DNA of 27,932 bases, taken from an uncultured Collinsella sp. (GTDB lineage: Bacteria > Actinomycetota > Coriobacteriia > Coriobacteriales > Coriobacteriaceae). The notes beneath the pieces are model-generated. The model had not been told where the DNA came from. It worked only from the letters and a program-made list of their open reading frames with translations, and searched no databases. The stretch spans positions 1-27,932 of the forward strand of contig CABQKL010000013.1 of assembly GCA_902464645.1 (NCBI GenBank), read 5' to 3'. The stretch's first letter is position 1. Each line of letters starts with the position of its first letter. Of the stretch, positions 10,714-18,249 are shown piece by piece. Both the position numbers and the translations under genes were made by a program.

Positions 10714-11718
10714 ATGTCCGACTATCAGGGAAAACGTTTCTCGGCTTCTCAGATCCCCGATCCATCCAAGGCGGGATCGGCCCGCTCCATGCAGCAGGGT
10801 CGGGCATCCTCTCCTCAACAGGCTCGTGCGCCGCGCCCCGTAACGCCGACGTCCCATCGCCGTCAGGATACGCCGGCTGCGTATCGCCCCTCGTCATATG
10901 GCACGGCAAAGAAGCGGACCCGGACGACGAGGCAACCGAGCGGCGCTCCGTCCAGCTACACCGAGCCGCCGCGCAAGAAACGCCGCTCCATCATCCCCAT
11001 TCTGCTCATCATCGTGGGCATCGGTCTGATTGTCGCCGCCGCCGCCATCTTTATCAATGCTCAGATTGGCTATAAGCAGGCGAGCGATTCATACCAGAAA
11101 ATCGAGAAGCAATATGTAAGCGATAAGGACGCCAGCGGCGTGCCGATTATCGACTTCGATGCGCTTGCTCAGACAAACCCCGAGATTGTGGGTTGGATTT
11201 ACGTGCCGGGAACCAACATCAACTATCCCGTGGTGCAGACCAACAACAACTCCAAATACCTCAACACGCTGTTCGACGGTACGGCCAATGCGTCCGGGGC
11301 CATTTTCCTGGATAGCGATGACACCGCGCCGGGAATGGTTGACCAGCAGACCACGATCTACGGCCACCACATGAATGACGGGTCGATGTTCAACGTGATT
11401 TCGGACACCACCGACCAAGCGACATTCGATAGCATCGAGTACGTGTATTACATCACGCGCGATGCAACGTATAAGCTGCGACCGCTGGCGACCAAGGTCG
11501 TCGAGGATACGTATGCCAAGGCGCGCACGCCTAATTTTGAGGGTGACGACGGGCTCAAGAACTACCTGTCCGAGATGCTCGACGGTGCTTCGGCAGTGGC
11601 GAGTGATGCAGGCGATCGCGCTGCTTCGGCAACCAAGGTCGTGACGCTCGTGACCTGTCGCTCGCTGTCATTTAGCAATACGCGCGCCGTCATGGTGCTC
11701 ACGCCGGTCGAGGAATAG
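10714..11718 (+). CDS. sortase, class B-like, with long basic cytoplasmic tail
   Basis: A membrane-anchored cysteine transpeptidase that would attach surface proteins to the cell wall or to each other. The 334-residue protein has about 90 Pro/Ser/Arg-rich residues, then one membrane helix (about 90-113, after KKRRS). The sortase fold follows: NPEIVGWIYVPGTNINYPVVQ, IFLDSDD, the catalytic His in IYGHH (H218), the Cys in TLVTC (C315) and the Arg in NTRAV (R324). The NPEIVGWI/YPVVQ pattern is typical of class B sortases. The basic tail before the membrane is longer than in typical family members. No protein in the window shows a sorting signal, so the substrate lies elsewhere. Confidence 0.93.
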   Translation: MSDYQGKRFSASQIPDPSKAGSARSMQQGRASSPQQARAPRPVTPTSHRRQDTPAAYRPSSYGTAKKRTRTTRQPSGAPSSYTEPPRKKRRSIIPILLIIVGIGLIVAAAAIFINAQIGYKQASDSYQKIEKQYVSDKDASGVPIIDFDALAQTNPEIVGWIYVPGTNINYPVVQTNNNSKYLNTLFDGTANASGAIFLDSDDTAPGMVDQQTTIYGHHMNDGSMFNVISDTTDQATFDSIEYVYYITRDATYKLRPLATKVVEDTYAKARTPNFEGDDGLKNYLSEMLDGASAVASDAGDRAASATKVVTLVTCRSLSFSNTRAVMVLTPVEE

Positions 11719-11786
11719 ATTGTTAAGAGTAGCTAAAAGAGCCCCGTCCCAAATGAGCTGCTCGATGACGGTAAAAGGAGGAAATG

Positions 11787-12203
11787 ATGCTCGAGAATGG
11801 CAAAACGATGCCTTCGATTGATGCTTGGCTGCGCGAGGCCAAAGCCGATTCGTCGGCGCCTGCGTGCGGTATGTATCTGACGCATAACGGTGTGGTGCGT
11901 GCGACGCCCAAGGCCGAGGTGCGCGGAGTCGAGACCGATGGCGTGGCGCCGGGCCACAGGGTGGGAGGCATGGTCTTTGACTACGACGCCGAAAAGGTGC
12001 GGTCTGCTATTGAAGCCACGCGCGCGATGCCAGGCATCGGCTATGTGCGCGTGTGGCTAGCGAGCGGCGAGCTTTCCGTGGGCGACGATATCATGCTCGT
12101 GCTCATTGGCGGAGACATTCGTCCGCGCGTGGTCGATGCCCTGCAGTCGCTTGTCGGCACCATCAAGAATGAATGCGTGAACGAGGTAGAGCGCGAGGCA
12201 TAG
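11787..12203 (+). CDS. MoaE-like protein with altered active site
   Basis: Resembles the large subunit of molybdopterin synthase. A GxVR-like strand (CGMYLTHNGVVRAT) is followed by MVFDYDAEKVRSAIEATRAMPGIGYVRVWLASGELSVGDDIMLV in the order of MoaE's RxGxLxVGE segment, and by RPRVVDALQSLVGTIKNEC. The hR motif that normally follows VGE reads GGDIRPRV, keeping Arg but losing His. The usual C-terminal P-I-W-K-K-E becomes NECVNEVE, so the second catalytic Lys is missing. No moaA, moaC, moaD, mogA or molybdoenzyme gene is nearby. A true molybdopterin synthase role is therefore doubtful; it may be a repurposed fold. The start at 11787 is preferred over 11784 because AAGGAGG (11775-11781) then has a 5-base spacer. 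Confidence 0.7.
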   Translation: MLENGKTMPSIDAWLREAKADSSAPACGMYLTHNGVVRATPKAEVRGVETDGVAPGHRVGGMVFDYDAEKVRSAIEATRAMPGIGYVRVWLASGELSVGDDIMLVLIGGDIRPRVVDALQSLVGTIKNECVNEVEREA

Positions 12204-12238
12204 GGCTTTGCGATCGATTCGAGCCCATCTGTAGCAAG

Positions 12239-12274
12239 AGCCCGCTGGCAGTTAGATTGAACTGCCAGCGGGCT
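12239..12274. terminator. bidirectional terminator between convergent genes
   Basis: A perfect 15-bp stem, AGCCCGCTGGCAGTT (12239-12253) with its complement (12260-12274) around a 6-base loop, lies between the plus-strand MoaE-like gene and the minus-strand CmpB-type gene. The T-tract is weak on both sides (TACTTGT on the plus strand, CTTG on the minus). Confidence 0.75.
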
Positions 12275-12312
12275 TACTTGTCCGTTGGAACCGACTTGCA
12301 GCAGCGCCAGCG

Positions 12313-13542
12313 CTATACGCGTGTGGCGTCCTTGGGGCTCATGGTCATGCTCTGGAAGCGATTTTCCATGTATTCATTGTCGAAGTACGTGCCGTAGAAC
12401 TGCGCAACGGGAATATCGTTGACCGTGCCGTTGACGCGCTGATACCAGTAGTCGAGCGATTGCAGCGTCATGACACCGTCGACCAGCATGATGATGGTAA
12501 AGATGACGGTGGCTGAGTAACGACTCTTCCAGGGAATCATGTTGATGAGCTTGAGCAATCTTGGCAGCAGCAGCTTGATCCAGATGAGTCCGCCCAGGCC
12601 CCACAGGCAGGCGAAGCCTGTGCAGGTGCGTCCGCCCGTAAGCACGGCGAGTGGATCGGGCATGCCAAAGAGCTTCATATGCGAGTAGCTCCACGAGACC
12701 ACACCGAACGAGGTCTGCATAAACCAGCCCACGAACACCTCAAAGCTTGCGCCAAGTAGGGCGCTCACCAAAAAGATAATGATGGGGTTCTTTTTGTAGA
12801 AGCGGTTGAGCACCATGGTCATGAGTACGGCGCCAAATCCGTAGATGGGGCTGAAGGGGCCAAACAGCATGCCGGCGCGGTTCTGGTAGACGCCCGGGTC
12901 GTCGACCGTCATATGCCAGATGTCCTCCAGGATGAGGCCCAGCACGCAGCAGACAAAGAATACCCAGAATAGGTTGAAGTAGTTGAGCTTGATGTAGCCT
13001 TCGCCGGTCTCATCGCGGCCGAGCATGCCCTCGGCGGCGGCGTCGCGATCGAGCATCTCCTGCAGGCGGCGCTGCAGTTCGCGCTCCTGACGAAGCGTGG
13101 GGTCAACGGTGGCCGAAAGCGCGATGAGGATGCCGAGCTGGATGGCGGGGCGCAACAAGAACGGCCCGATACCCTGGAGCATCACGTCGACCAAAAGCTC
13201 GACGACGGTGAATGCGATAAGGATGTAGGACAGGCGCGCGGCGTTGCGGCGCTGGTTCTTGATGAGGTCCAGGCCGAAGATGATTAAGATGACCGCGCTC
13301 GCCGCCGAGAGCATGATGCCGGCGACGATAAGGCCGACCGCGACGAGCGTGTTGTCGCCGAGTTTGGCGGCGGCGTTGCCGTTGATGAGTGCGGTGATGA
13401 CCTGCCACATAAAGGCGCCGACCGACGGGAGCGTACCAACACCGGACAGGATGCACAGGACGGCGTACACCTTAATGATGAGGGGGATCTTCTTGACCTC
13501 CGTGGCGCTGGGGACGCTGGGGTCGAGTTCGTTTCGATCCAT
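12313..13542 (-). CDS. CmpB-type multi-pass membrane protein (putative ABC transporter permease family)
   Basis: A 409-residue integral membrane protein with about nine hydrophobic segments. The C-terminal half carries the pattern of the family annotated as putative ABC transporter permease (ABC_trans_CmpB): a helix ending in GLILEDIWH, then NRAGMLFGPFSPIYGFGAVL, then FLVSALLGASFEVFVGWFMQ and GVVSWSYS. The N-terminal half (about 1-170) has four other helices and ends in a charged linker (RQERELQRRLQEMLDRDAAAEG). No ATPase gene accompanies it, so the transporter label is only the family name and the true role is unknown. The start at 13542 has AGAAAGG 6 bases upstream; the TTG six bases earlier is less likely. 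It is divergent from purF and convergent with the purE unit. Confidence 0.88.
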   Translation of the reverse strand: MDRNELDPSVPSATEVKKIPLIIKVYAVLCILSGVGTLPSVGAFMWQVITALINGNAAAKLGDNTLVAVGLIVAGIMLSAASAVILIIFGLDLIKNQRRNAARLSYILIAFTVVELLVDVMLQGIGPFLLRPAIQLGILIALSATVDPTLRQERELQRRLQEMLDRDAAAEGMLGRDETGEGYIKLNYFNLFWVFFVCCVLGLILEDIWHMTVDDPGVYQNRAGMLFGPFSPIYGFGAVLMTMVLNRFYKKNPIIIFLVSALLGASFEVFVGWFMQTSFGVVSWSYSHMKLFGMPDPLAVLTGGRTCTGFACLWGLGGLIWIKLLLPRLLKLINMIPWKSRYSATVIFTIIMLVDGVMTLQSLDYWYQRVNGTVNDIPVAQFYGTYFDNEYMENRFQSMTMSPKDATRV

Positions 13543-13791
13543 ACACAACCTTTCTCGTTTTGTTGTAGATTACAAGGATACGCCGCCGACCTGCTAAAAG
13601 ACAGGACGAACGTCCCAATTGCAGCAATGTAAGCCCTAACGGTGGGCGAGACGCGTCGCGACGGAAGCATACGGGATCGTTGAGCGCGCGGCGGGTTCCC
13701 CAATAAAATGTTTGGCCGCAAAACGGATTATTAGCTCGGTGGGCTTTTAAAAAGCGCTGCTCATGCGCTGGGGAGCACGTCGTGCCGTGCG

Positions 13792-13797
13792 TATAAT
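13792..13797 (+). promoter_or_regulatory. purF: -10 element for purF
   Basis: A perfect TATAAT lies 42 bases before the purF start in the 297-base divergent gap. The -35 region at 16-18 bases is GC-rich and poor. A short hairpin GGCG-GGTAA-CGCC follows at about 13801. The rest of the gap (13543-13790) holds only a small palindrome (GGACG-AA-CGTCC near 13606), with no gene. Confidence 0.6.
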
Positions 13798-13839
13798 AAG
13801 GCGGGTAACGCCAAAAATACGAGGCTCTGAGGGGATGCC

Positions 13840-15510
13840 ATGTCTCAAGAAACCATCCGCGCGGCCGAGCGTGCCGCGGGACAGGTGAACACCATGTCGA
13901 CGTATGATCCGGACTCCGACCAGCTGCATGAGGAATGTGGCATTTTCGGCGTATGGGCGCCCGATCGCGACGTGGCTCGACTGACGTACTTTGGCCTGCG
14001 TGCGCTGCAGCACCGTGGCCAGGAATCGGCTGGAATCGCCGTGGGCGACGGCGGCACGGTTATGGTCCGCAAGGATCTGGGCCTGCTCGACCGCGTGTTC
14101 TCCAACGCCGACCTGTCGACGCTCTCCGGCCAGCTGGCCGTGGGTCATGTGCGCTACGGCACTGCCGGCGCCAAGAGCTGGGAAGCCTCTCAGCCGCACC
14201 TCTCTACCATCAATAGCGTCATTATCGCGCTCGCGCACAACGGCACCCTCGTCAACACTGACGAGCTGCGCCGCCAGCTGATCGAGCTGGGCGTGCCGTT
14301 CCTCTCCAATTCGGATTCCGAGGTCGCGACCAAACTCATCGGCTACTTTACTCAGCGTACAGGCCATCTGCGCGAGGGCATTCGCAAGACCATGGAGCTC
14401 GTGCGCGGCGGCTACGCCATGACGCTCATCAACGAGCAGGCGCTCTACGCATTCCGCGATCCGCACGGCATTCGCCCGCTCGTGCTGGGCAAGCTGGTGG
14501 ACGAGGGTCTGGACCAGGCCGATGCCGCAGCCGTTTCGCAGCTGCCGTCGCAGGACGGCGCCGCTACGGTCGACTCCGCCGTCCGTGTCACGCGCGCCGG
14601 CGGATGGGTCGTTGCTTCCGAGACCTGCGCACTCGACATCGTGGGTGCCGAGTACGTCCGTGACGTCCGTCCCGGCGAGATCTTGCGCATCAGCGCCGAG
14701 GGTCTGGTATCCGAGCAGGGCGTGCCTGCAGCCGAAGAGCCCGCAAACTGCATCTTTGAGCAGGTCTACTTTGCCCGCCCCGACTCCATCATGAACGGCA
14801 AGAGCGTCTATGCCTGCCGTTACGACATGGGTCGTCAGCTGGCACATGAGGAGCCCGTCGAGGCCGACCTGGTCATCGGCGTGCCCGACTCCGGTCTGCC
14901 GCCTGCGGAGGGCTATTCGCACGAGAGCGGCATTCCCTTTGGCGAGGGCCTCATCAAGAATCGCTATGTGGGCCGCACGTTTATTGAGCCTACGCAGGAG
15001 CTGCGCGCCATGGGCGTGCGCATGAAGCTCAACCCGCTGCGCGACAACATCGAGGGCAAGCGCCTGGTCGTCATCGACGACTCCATCGTGCGAGGCACCA
15101 CCATGGTGCAGCTCGTCAAGATGCTGCGCAACGCCGGCGCCAAGGAGATTCACATCCGCATCAACTCGCCCGAGGTCATCTGGCCGTGCTTCTATGGCAT
15201 CGATACCGACGTGCAGTCGCAGCTTATCAGCGCCAACAAGACGGTCGACGAGATCTGCGAGTACATCGGCGCTGATTCGCTGGCCTTCCTTTCGGTCGAG
15301 GGCCTGCTGAAGGTCATGCCCAAGGGCGGCTATTGCGATGCGTGCTTTACCGGCCGCTACCCCGTGGCGATTCCCGAGAGCTTTGGCCGCGACAAGTTTA
15401 TGGAGGGCTTTAAGCCCCGCAACCTGGATAAGCCGCTGCACTTTGACGACGACGCCGTGGTCGAGAAATACGACGACCGCAGCTGGGAAGAGGAGCACGG
15501 CGAGGCCTAA
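13840..15510 (+). CDS. purF: amidophosphoribosyltransferase, Fe-S type
   Basis: First committed step of purine synthesis: PRPP plus glutamine gives phosphoribosylamine. The 556-residue protein has an N-terminal Ntn glutaminase domain with nucleophile C33 in EECGIFGV. The 32 residues before it would be a propeptide removed to expose the Cys. The phosphoribosyltransferase domain carries the PRPP loop VVIDDSIVRGTT. Four Cys at the places used by the Bacillus enzyme for a 4Fe-4S cluster are present: NCIFEQVYFARPDS, IWPCFYGIDT, and two in GGYCDACFTG. This makes it an oxygen-sensitive, AMP/GMP-regulated form by family knowledge. The start at 13840 follows TGAGGGG; Met19 is an alternative and would give a shorter propeptide. 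The stop codon lies inside the arm of the next hairpin. Confidence 0.97.
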   Translation: MSQETIRAAERAAGQVNTMSTYDPDSDQLHEECGIFGVWAPDRDVARLTYFGLRALQHRGQESAGIAVGDGGTVMVRKDLGLLDRVFSNADLSTLSGQLAVGHVRYGTAGAKSWEASQPHLSTINSVIIALAHNGTLVNTDELRRQLIELGVPFLSNSDSEVATKLIGYFTQRTGHLREGIRKTMELVRGGYAMTLINEQALYAFRDPHGIRPLVLGKLVDEGLDQADAAAVSQLPSQDGAATVDSAVRVTRAGGWVVASETCALDIVGAEYVRDVRPGEILRISAEGLVSEQGVPAAEEPANCIFEQVYFARPDSIMNGKSVYACRYDMGRQLAHEEPVEADLVIGVPDSGLPPAEGYSHESGIPFGEGLIKNRYVGRTFIEPTQELRAMGVRMKLNPLRDNIEGKRLVVIDDSIVRGTTMVQLVKMLRNAGAKEIHIRINSPEVIWPCFYGIDTDVQSQLISANKTVDEICEYIGADSLAFLSVEGLLKVMPKGGYCDACFTGRYPVAIPESFGRDKFMEGFKPRNLDKPLHFDDDAVVEKYDDRSWEEEHGEA

Positions 15511-15550
15511 AACCTGCCATGTAGGGACAGGTTTATTTTGGCAGGTTTTA
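15508..15550 (+). repeat. GGGACAG-loop hairpin overlapping the purF stop
   Basis: TAAAACCTGCCA (15508-15519) is exactly complementary to TGGCAGGTTTTA (15539-15550). The 19-base loop holds AGGGACAGGTTTATTT. The first three bases are the purF stop codon. The 3' arm ends in TTTTATC, so the element could act as a purF terminator. The same 40-base unit recurs near 26596 and, inverted, near 26756. Confidence 0.9.
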
Positions 15551-15667
15551 TCTGCTGTTTTGTTGATATGACGGCGCGTGTTGTTATGACGCGCGCCGAA
15601 ATGAACGCAACTATGAGCACCGTTTGGCGCCCGCGCGGCGCCACGGTAGTGGGAGAGGAAGGCTCAG

Positions 15668-16771
15668 ATGAGCGACAGCAAGCATGTGACGTACGAGGAC
15701 GCCGGCGTCGATACCGCCGAGGGCGGCCGCGCCGTCGACGCGATTAAGCAGATGGTCAAGGACACTAACCGCCCCGAGGTCATCGGCGGCATCGGTGGCT
15801 TTGGTGGCCTGTTCTCGGCCGCCGCGCTCAAGGATATGGAAGACCCGATCCTGATCAGCGGTACCGATGGCGTGGGCACCAAGCTCGTACTTGCCCAGAT
15901 CATGGACCGTCACGAGACGGTGGGCCAGGACCTGGTCGCCATGTGCGTCAACGACATTTTGGCTTCGGGCGCCGAGCCGCTGTTCTTCCTGGACTACGTT
16001 GCCATCGGTCACATCGAGGCCGAGCACATGGCAAAGATCATCAAGGGTGTGGCCGACGGCTGCAAGCTCGCGGGCTGCGCGCTCGTGGGCGGCGAGATGG
16101 CCGAGCACCCGGGCGTCATGGCTCCGGCCGACTACGATCTCGCCGGCTTTACCGTGGGCGTCGTCGATCGTCCCAAGATGCTCGACCCCGCAAACGTCCG
16201 CCCCGGCGACGTGATCCTGGGCCTGCCTTCCACCGGCGTGCACTCCAACGGATACTCACTCGTGCGCAAGGTCATCGGCGTCGACGGCATTAAGCCGGGC
16301 ACGCCCGAGGCCGCCGCTAAGGCCGAGGAGCTGAGCCGTCCGCTCGAGGAGCTCGGCGGCGCATCGCTGGCAGACGCTCTGCTGGCCCCCACGCGCATCT
16401 ACGTCAAGCCGATCCTGGAGCTGCTGCGCGGCGGCGCCAACGTGCACGCCATCGCCCACATCACTGGCGGCGGTATTACCGAGAACCTCAACCGCGCGCT
16501 CGCCGACGACGTCGACGCCGTGGTCACCCGCAACGGTGCCGAGATGGGTTGGGACGTTCCGCCCGTCATCACCTACGTGTCGCGCCAGGCCGAGCTTGCG
16601 CCCAACGAGGCATGCAAGACCTTCAACATGGGCGTTGGCCTGTGCCTGATCGTCGCCCCCGAGGACGAGGCCGCCGTGACCGAGGCCCTGGTCGCACTGG
16701 GCGAGAAGCCGTTCCGCGTGGGCGAGTGCGTCGAGGGTTCCGGTAAGGTCGTGTACTCCGATGAGCGCTAA
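15668..16771 (+). CDS. purM: phosphoribosylformylglycinamidine cyclo-ligase (AIR synthetase)
   Basis: Closes the imidazole ring, turning FGAM into AIR with ATP. The 367-residue protein matches PurM throughout: VTYEDAGVD near the N-terminus, IGGFGGLFS, DGVGTKL, NDILASGAEPLFFLDY, ALVGGEMAEHPGV, LPSTGVHSNGYSLVR and HITGGGITENLNR. Its length is close to the usual 345-350, with a short tail. GAGAGGAAGG lies 6 bases before the start. The 157-base gap after purF contains the GGGACAG hairpin and a smaller GC hairpin (about 15573-15600), so purM may be transcribed by read-through or from its own promoter. It overlaps purN by 11 bases, which indicates translational coupling. Confidence 0.97.
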   Translation: MSDSKHVTYEDAGVDTAEGGRAVDAIKQMVKDTNRPEVIGGIGGFGGLFSAAALKDMEDPILISGTDGVGTKLVLAQIMDRHETVGQDLVAMCVNDILASGAEPLFFLDYVAIGHIEAEHMAKIIKGVADGCKLAGCALVGGEMAEHPGVMAPADYDLAGFTVGVVDRPKMLDPANVRPGDVILGLPSTGVHSNGYSLVRKVIGVDGIKPGTPEAAAKAEELSRPLEELGGASLADALLAPTRIYVKPILELLRGGANVHAIAHITGGGITENLNRALADDVDAVVTRNGAEMGWDVPPVITYVSRQAELAPNEACKTFNMGVGLCLIVAPEDEAAVTEALVALGEKPFRVGECVEGSGKVVYSDER

Positions 16772-17462
16772 CGAGCAGATGGCTGCCACCGAGGGCCTGG
16801 ACTTTGTGCCCTATACCCGTCCGACCGGCACCGATACGGCCGAGCCGCTTAAGATCGGTGTGCTCATCAGCGGTTCGGGTACCAACCTGCAAGCGCTGAT
16901 CGATCTGATTGCCGCCGGCAAGCTCAACGCTTCGATCGAGCTTGTAGTGTCGAGCCGTCCTTCGGCTAAGGGTTTGCAGCGCGCTGAGCGCGCGGGCATC
17001 CAGACGCTCACGCTGTCTAAGGATGTCTATGCCGACCCTATTGCCGCCGACGAGATCATCGCGCACGAGCTGCTCGAACGCGGCTGCGAGTATGTGGTCA
17101 TGGCCGGCTACATGCGCATGGTGCACACGCCTCTGCTGGCGGCGTTTCCCAACCGCGTGGTCAACTTGCATCCGGCGCTGCTGCCGAGCTTTACCGGTGC
17201 GCATGCGATTGACGATGCCTTTGCGCGCGGCGTCAAGGTAACTGGCGTGACCGTGCATTTTGCCAACGAGATCTACGACAACGGTCCCATCATTGCCCAG
17301 CGTGCGCTGGCTGTTGAGGAGGGCTGGGATGTCGACACGCTCGAGGAGCACATCCACGCGATTGAGCACGTGCTGTATCCCGAGGTCGTGCAAATGCTCG
17401 CCGACGGCCGTGTCCACGTGCTGGAGAGCGGCAAGGTCGCAATTGACGCGCCTCGCGGCTAG
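16761..17462 (+). CDS. purN: phosphoribosylglycinamide formyltransferase 1
   Basis: Transfers a formyl group from 10-formyltetrahydrofolate to GAR, the product of PurD. The 233-residue protein has the PurN start-of-fold motif VLISGSGTNLQAL. The catalytic trio is present: N135 and H137 in VNLHPALLPSF, and D173 in IYDNGPIIAQ. About 28 residues precede the fold, longer than the E. coli protein (212 in total). Its start codon lies inside the purM end and overlaps it by 11 bases, so no other start is favoured. A terminator follows 33 bases after the stop. Confidence 0.96.
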   Translation: MSANEQMAATEGLDFVPYTRPTGTDTAEPLKIGVLISGSGTNLQALIDLIAAGKLNASIELVVSSRPSAKGLQRAERAGIQTLTLSKDVYADPIAADEIIAHELLERGCEYVVMAGYMRMVHTPLLAAFPNRVVNLHPALLPSFTGAHAIDDAFARGVKVTGVTVHFANEIYDNGPIIAQRALAVEEGWDVDTLEEHIHAIEHVLYPEVVQMLADGRVHVLESGKVAIDAPRG

Positions 17463-17494
17463 CGGCGCACAGTACAATTTAGCCGAGTAGTCAG

Positions 17495-17536
17495 GGTGGT
17501 CATTGGCGCCAAGGCGCGCGTGGCCACCTTTTGTTT
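17495..17536 (+). terminator. rho-independent terminator after purN
   Basis: GGTGGTCA (17495-17502) pairs with TGGCCACC (17521-17528) with one wobble, with extra pairing inside (GGCGCC / GGCGCG), followed by TTTTGTTTT. Confidence 0.8.
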
Positions 17537-17540
17537 TGGG

Positions 17541-17596
17541 TAGTCATCGGGGACGGTCTTTAACGACTGGTCATTCAAGAACGTCGCAGGTGACTA
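17541..17596. repeat. imperfect inverted repeat with GGGGACGG, possible worn member of the GGGACAG family
   Basis: TAGTCATCGGGGACGGTCTT (17541-17560) is about 80 percent complementary to 17577-17596 (ending GGTGACTA). The GGGGACGGTCTTTAA core resembles the loop of the better-preserved hairpins at 20077 and 24091. Confidence 0.5.
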
Positions 17597-17614
17597 GATG
17601 AGAGAGGTGAGCGC

Positions 17615-18079
17615 ATGGCGGATAACGAAGCGCTGTTTACGCCTGAGCTGGTGTTTTTTGATTGGGAGTGTGCAACGCCGGATGAGGTGTTTGCGCGGCT
17701 CGAGGGCGAGCTTGCACCACGTGGCTACATTGCGTCCGGTTGGCTCGACGCCGTTCGCACGCGCGAGGATGCCTATCCCACGGGTCTTGCCATGCCGGCG
17801 GCAAACATTGCCATTCCGCATACCGATCCGGGGTTTGTGGCCAAGCCCTATATCGCGGTGGTGAAGCCCGCCGCGCCCGTGACATTTAACGCTATGGCTG
17901 GCATGGGCGCTCCGGTGCCGGCGCAGATCGTCATCAATCTGGGCATCGCCGAGCCGGGCGGCCAGGTCGAGGCCCTGCAGGCACTCATGAACATCTTTAT
18001 GGACGCCGATGCCGCAGCCGACGTGCTCGGCCAGACCACGCCCCAGGGCATGGTCGACGCCATCCGCCGTCACTTCTAA
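17615..18079 (+). CDS. PTS EIIA protein, fructose/galactitol type, orphan
   Basis: A phosphocarrier domain of the sugar phosphotransferase system that accepts phosphate from HPr on a His. The 154-residue single-domain protein fits the PTS_EIIA_2 family, closest in pattern to GatA. The stretch AVRTREDAYPTGLAMP leads to the phosphorylated His H69 in AIPHTDP, then to PVTFNAMAGMG and a C-terminal LQALMNIF helix. No EIIB, EIIC, sugar enzyme or regulator gene lies next to it, unlike transport-dedicated EIIA genes. It may serve a permease encoded elsewhere or act as a regulatory EIIA. Start 17615 has GAGAGGTGAG about 6 bases upstream. Non-coding repeats flank it on both sides. Confidence 0.9.
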   Translation: MADNEALFTPELVFFDWECATPDEVFARLEGELAPRGYIASGWLDAVRTREDAYPTGLAMPAANIAIPHTDPGFVAKPYIAVVKPAAPVTFNAMAGMGAPVPAQIVINLGIAEPGGQVEALQALMNIFMDADAAADVLGQTTPQGMVDAIRRHF

Positions 18080-18100
18080 GGTGGGGCTGAGTCGGCACTT

Positions 18101-18183
18101 GGGGACTGTCCCTAACTGCCGGCTGCCAGAGCTGTCCCCTTTGCACCAAAATGGTGCAGATTAACCTGTCCCCAATGCACCAA
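18101..18183. repeat. GGGGACAG repeat cluster between EIIA and foldase genes
   Basis: Three CTGTCCC boxes stand in one orientation (about 18106, 18132, 18166). Two are direct repeats of CTGTCCCCNNTGCACCAA (18132-18149 and 18166-18183, 16 of 18 identical). On the minus strand TGGTGCA (18176-18182) and TGCACCA (18152-18158) close a loop holding GGGGACAGGTTAAT. A competing 7-bp hairpin with a 3-base loop forms at 18142-18158. No gene is seen in 18080-18249. Confidence 0.85.
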
Positions 18184-18249
18184 GCGTGCCGCGGGGGCTG
18201 CGTTGTGACACAATGGCGTTTGTTCGATTCGTTATGCGAAAGGCCAACT

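Noticed and set aside
11740..11752. CCCCGTCCCA shared with 4711-4720 as further members of the GGGACAG family
   Set aside because: The 10-base match is real, but neither copy shows a convincing complementary stem, so they are not counted.
13747..15498. A 583-codon open frame antisense to purF
   Set aside because: Shadow of purF; it also runs over the purF promoter and has no recognisable domain.
18101..18183. CRISPR array
   Set aside because: Only two direct repeats with one 16-base spacing, part of the palindromic GGGACAG family; no cas genes in the window.
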